Source: Gordonia zhaorongruii
Lineage (GTDB): Bacteria; Actinomycetota; Actinomycetes; Mycobacteriales; Mycobacteriaceae
Assembly (NCBI RefSeq): GCF_007559005.1
Contig: NZ_CP041763.1
Span: 1,892,463-1,956,462, forward strand
Length of the DNA stretch: 64,000 nucleotides
Reading direction: 5' to 3'
Notes under the pieces: model-generated
Seen by the model: the letters and a program-made list of their open reading frames with translations, nothing else
Told to the model about the DNA's origin: nothing
Databases searched by the model: none
Part shown: positions 61,682-64,000 of the stretch, piece by piece
Numbering within the stretch: the stretch's first letter is position 1
Layout: the number at the start of each line of letters is the position of its first letter
Translations under genes and position numbers: made by a program

Positions 61682-62659
61682 TCAGGCGGGCGCGAACGCA
61701 CCGAGAGTGTCGACTCCGATGCGATCGAGCACCTCGCTGGTCGCCTTCGCGAAGTTGAGACTGCAGAAGTGCAGGCACGGCGCGCCCTCGTCGATCAGGC
61801 GCTGTGCCATCTCCGTGCACAGGTCGATGCCGACCGCGCGGATCGCGTCCCGGTTCTCCTCCGGTCCGTCGCCCGCAGCGCGAACGAGTCGTTCCTCGAC
61901 GGCAGCCGGAATCGTGCTGCCGGACAGTTCGGTCATGCGCCGCGCGCTCGCCAGCGAGGTGATCGGCATCAGCCCGGGGATGAGCGGCTTGGCGCCCTGT
62001 TCCGGGTCGGCCGCCACCACCCGGTCACGCAGGCGGAGGTAGTCCTCCACGTCGAAGAACATCTGGCTCACCGAGTACTCGGCCCCCGCCCGCAGCTTGC
62101 GGACCAGGTTGGCGGTATCTGCCTCCAGGTCGGGTGCCCGGTGATGCCCCTCGGGAAACGAGGCGACGCCGGTGTGGAAGTCACCGAGGCCACCGATCAG
62201 GTCGACCAGCTCCGATGCGTAGCTCACCCCCTCGGGATGGGCCACCCACTCGCCCAGCGGATCCCCGGGCGGGTCGCCGCGCAGCGCGAGGAGGTTGGCG
62301 ATGCCCTTGTCCGCGTACGAACCGACGAGCGCCCGCAGCTCATCGACGCTGTGGTTGACGGCCGTGAGGTGCGCGACGGTCAGAAGCGTGGTCTCCGTGG
62401 CGAGTTGGCCCGCGATGCGCACCGTGCGATCCCGCGTGGAACCGCCCGCACCGTAGGTGAGCGACACGAACGCCGGGTTCATCCGCTCGAAGGTCCGGAC
62501 GGCACGCCACAGGCGCGCTTCGGCCGCTTCGTCTCGCGGGGGAAAGAATTCAACGGAGAACGGCACGGGCCCGCTGTGCGGGGCCGCCAGCCGCTCGACG
62601 ACCGACTGGCCGGTACCGGGACCCGTCGCGTCGGTCGCCACTGCAGTTGGTTCACTCAC
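61682..62659 (-). CDS. MetF-like methylenetetrahydrofolate reductase
   Basis: A 325-residue protein of the MTHFR family, equivalent to Rv2172c. VEFFPPRDEAAEARLW (FAD/folate-site start), SLTYGAGGSTRDRTV and NLLALRGDPPGD are family signatures. It would reduce methylenetetrahydrofolate to methyltetrahydrofolate for methionine synthesis, although mycobacterial members differ from classical MetF and can be FAD-free. GTG 62659 lies six bases after TATGAT (62671-62666), a leaderless start. It converges on the LppM-like gene with three bases between. Confidence 0.88.
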   Translation of the reverse strand: MSEPTAVATDATGPGTGQSVVERLAAPHSGPVPFSVEFFPPRDEAAEARLWRAVRTFERMNPAFVSLTYGAGGSTRDRTVRIAGQLATETTLLTVAHLTAVNHSVDELRALVGSYADKGIANLLALRGDPPGDPLGEWVAHPEGVSYASELVDLIGGLGDFHTGVASFPEGHHRAPDLEADTANLVRKLRAGAEYSVSQMFFDVEDYLRLRDRVVAADPEQGAKPLIPGLMPITSLASARRMTELSGSTIPAAVEERLVRAAGDGPEENRDAIRAVGIDLCTEMAQRLIDEGAPCLHFCSLNFAKATSEVLDRIGVDTLGAFAPA

Positions 62660-62791
62660 GCCCCGATCATACGGACGAGCCGGACACCGACGGCAACGGC
62701 GAGTGCGCATGCGTGGATCGGGTTGCAGCGGAGTTGCACCCGGCGCTCGCACCCCTTCGCCCGTGAGGGCGGTCACCCGTGGGCACCCCGG

Positions 62792-62797
62792 TAAGGT
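62792..62797 (+). promoter_or_regulatory. -10 element TAAGGT for the polyprenyl synthase gene
   Basis: TAAGGT ends seven bases before GTG 62805; no ribosome binding site is present, so the start is probably leaderless. Confidence 0.45.
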
Positions 62798-62804
62798 GAT
62801 CCGC

Positions 62805-63929
62805 GTGGTGAATCTGACCGGTGTGGAGCTGACCGGAGTGCCCGCTGCGGTCGAGACGGTGCTGGCCGAGTTCTTCCAGGCTACGACCCCGGCGCTCGAA
62901 TCGATCTACCCCACTGCCGCCGAAGCCGGATCGGCTCTCGCCGACTTCGTGATGACCGGCGGCAAACGAGTTCGACCGCTCTTCGTCTACGCGGGACGCC
63001 AGTGCGCGGGCGAGCTCGACGACGATCCGGACGGCGTTAAAATCACGGTGAGTGAAACCCTGAGGGCGTGTGCTGCGATCGAGCTCATCCAGGCCTGCGC
63101 ACTGGTGCACGACGACATCCTCGACCGGTCGGACACCCGCCGCGGCCGGCCGACCGTCCACCGGCGATTCGAGACTCTGCACGCACAGCGCGGCTGGGAT
63201 GCCGATTCGGGGCACTACGGCGACTCTGCGGCGATCCTCATCGGCGATCTGGCCCTGGCGTGGGCCGACGATCTCTTCCACGGGGTGGCTCCCCTGCCTG
63301 CCGACCGGCAGACCCCGCCCCCGCGGCCCGTTCCGTTCGCGGCATCGGCCGTGTGGTCGCAGATGCGCACCGAGGTCCTCGGCGGGCAGTTCCTCGACAT
63401 CACCAATGAGGTCGCCGGCGACGAGTCGCTGACCGCCGCCTATCGCGTGATGGAGTACAAGACCGCCGCCTACACGGTCGCCCGACCGCTCGAACTCGGT
63501 GCGACTCTGGGTGGCGCCGAACCGGCCCTGTGCCGGGAGCTGCACGGCATCGGCATCGATCTCGGGGTCGCCTTCCAGCTCCGGGACGACCTACTCGGCG
63601 TCTTCGGCGACCCCGCCGAGACCGGCAAGCCCTCGGGTGACGACCTGATCGCCGGTAAGCGCACCGCACTGCTGGCCGTGGCCCTCGAGCACGCCGATGC
63701 CGCGCAGTCCGACCTGCTGCGTGACTGCGTCGGCACACGATTGACCGAGGCGGAGCTGACAACCGCCCGCGAGGTGCTTGCCGCAACCGGCGCGGTGAGC
63801 GAGATCGAGCAGCAGATAGACGCTCGACGCGACGCCGGACTGGCCCGCATCGCCGCTCTCGACGTCACCGACCGGGCACGCGCCGATCTGACGGCCCTCG
63901 CGCACCGGATCACCAGCCGGAACCGGTGA
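62805..63929 (+). CDS. Polyprenyl (geranylgeranyl-type) diphosphate synthase, IdsA2-like
   Basis: A 374-residue trans-prenyltransferase. FARM motif DDILD is at residues 103-107 and SARM motif DDLLG follows in FQLRDDLLGVFGDP; GGKRVRP (about 52-58) binds the allylic substrate. By family it makes C15 to C20 diphosphates. It is in the position of Rv2173 (idsA2). The start of a FAD-dependent oxidoreductase five codons downstream suggests a carotenoid or related prenyl pathway. Two adjacent GTG codons (62805, 62808) leave the start open by one residue. Confidence 0.9.
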   Translation: MVNLTGVELTGVPAAVETVLAEFFQATTPALESIYPTAAEAGSALADFVMTGGKRVRPLFVYAGRQCAGELDDDPDGVKITVSETLRACAAIELIQACALVHDDILDRSDTRRGRPTVHRRFETLHAQRGWDADSGHYGDSAAILIGDLALAWADDLFHGVAPLPADRQTPPPRPVPFAASAVWSQMRTEVLGGQFLDITNEVAGDESLTAAYRVMEYKTAAYTVARPLELGATLGGAEPALCRELHGIGIDLGVAFQLRDDLLGVFGDPAETGKPSGDDLIAGKRTALLAVALEHADAAQSDLLRDCVGTRLTEAELTTAREVLAATGAVSEIEQQIDARRDAGLARIAALDVTDRARADLTALAHRITSRNR

Positions 63930-63933
63930 CGGC

Positions 63934-64000
63934 ATGAACCGAACTTCCCGCGTGGCCGTCGTGGGAGCCGGCCTCGCCGGTCTCACCGCAGCCGCTCATC
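63934..64000 (+). CDS. FAD-dependent oxidoreductase, N-terminal fragment (cut by window edge)
   Basis: Only 22 codons are present: a basic MNRTSR start then VAVVGAGLAGLTAAAH, a dinucleotide-binding GxGxxG loop. Such a start is typical of phytoene desaturase/CrtI-type and related amine-oxidase-fold proteins. The start ATG lies four bases after the prenyl synthase stop, so they form an operon. A carotenoid desaturase is plausible because of the neighbour but cannot be confirmed from this fragment. Confidence 0.6.
   Translation, partial: MNRTSRVAVVGAGLAGLTAAAH

Overview
The window is high-GC, tightly packed actinobacterial DNA. Gene content and order match Mycobacteriales: the biotin operon with BsaP and BioQ, an mce operon, Wag31, a FtsZ tail ending in acidic residues and DFMK, MTB12-like and LppM-like lipoproteins, a DUF222 HNH protein, and many apparently leaderless starts. 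A Gordonia-like genus is my best guess from memory of such gene sets. It was not tested with phylogeny. I saw no rRNA, tRNA, CRISPR array, transposase or phage module.

Layout. 1-6800: the start of nadA (minus, cut by the window edge) diverges from a Nudix-type regulator with a degraded Nudix box. Next comes a minus-strand operon bioA-bioF-bioD-bioB-bsaP-DUF2567 with stop/start overlaps, diverging from the TetR regulator bioQ over two overlapping palindromes. 6800-11360: an OafA-like acyltransferase with an SGNH domain, then treY without treZ or treX beside it. 11364-20585: a complete mce operon on the minus strand (yrbEA, yrbEB, mceA-F, one Mce-associated protein). 20755-27600: ilvA, a small membrane protein, dnaE1, an RluD-type pseudouridine synthase and lspA, all minus. 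27680-34550: two lipoproteins, ansA, a dinB-type polymerase with a small coupled gene, a GDSL esterase and a DUF222/HNH protein. 34622-40579: ileS with a T-box leader, a membrane protein with a long disordered tail, wag31 and yggT. 40670-58585: the division and cell-wall (dcw) cluster on the minus strand, transcribed mraZ, rsmH, ftsL, ftsI, murE, mraY, murD, ftsW, murG, murC, ftsQ, ftsZ, pgeF, yggS, sepF. 58995-64000: DUF3040 and HEPN (SAV_6107) proteins, a GNAT acetyltransferase, an LppM-like lipoprotein, a MetF-like reductase, a polyprenyl diphosphate synthase and the start of a FAD-dependent oxidoreductase.

The most unusual feature is in the dcw cluster. murF, expected between murE and mraY, is missing as a gene. 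Instead the MurE reading frame continues about 165 codons into a sequence resembling only the C-terminal domain of MurF. That segment lacks recognisable MurF catalytic motifs, and no MurF N-terminal or ATP-binding domain is present in the window. Either a working murF lies elsewhere and this is a domain relic or new accessory domain, or this locus carries a deletion.

The genes form recognisable systems. The biotin operon carries the last four synthesis enzymes plus the BioB helper BsaP under probable BioQ control. The mce operon encodes a lipid-import complex without its ATPase. The dcw block makes lipid II precursors and builds the divisome, followed by SepF and Wag31. ileS appears to be controlled by uncharged tRNA-Ile through a translational T-box.
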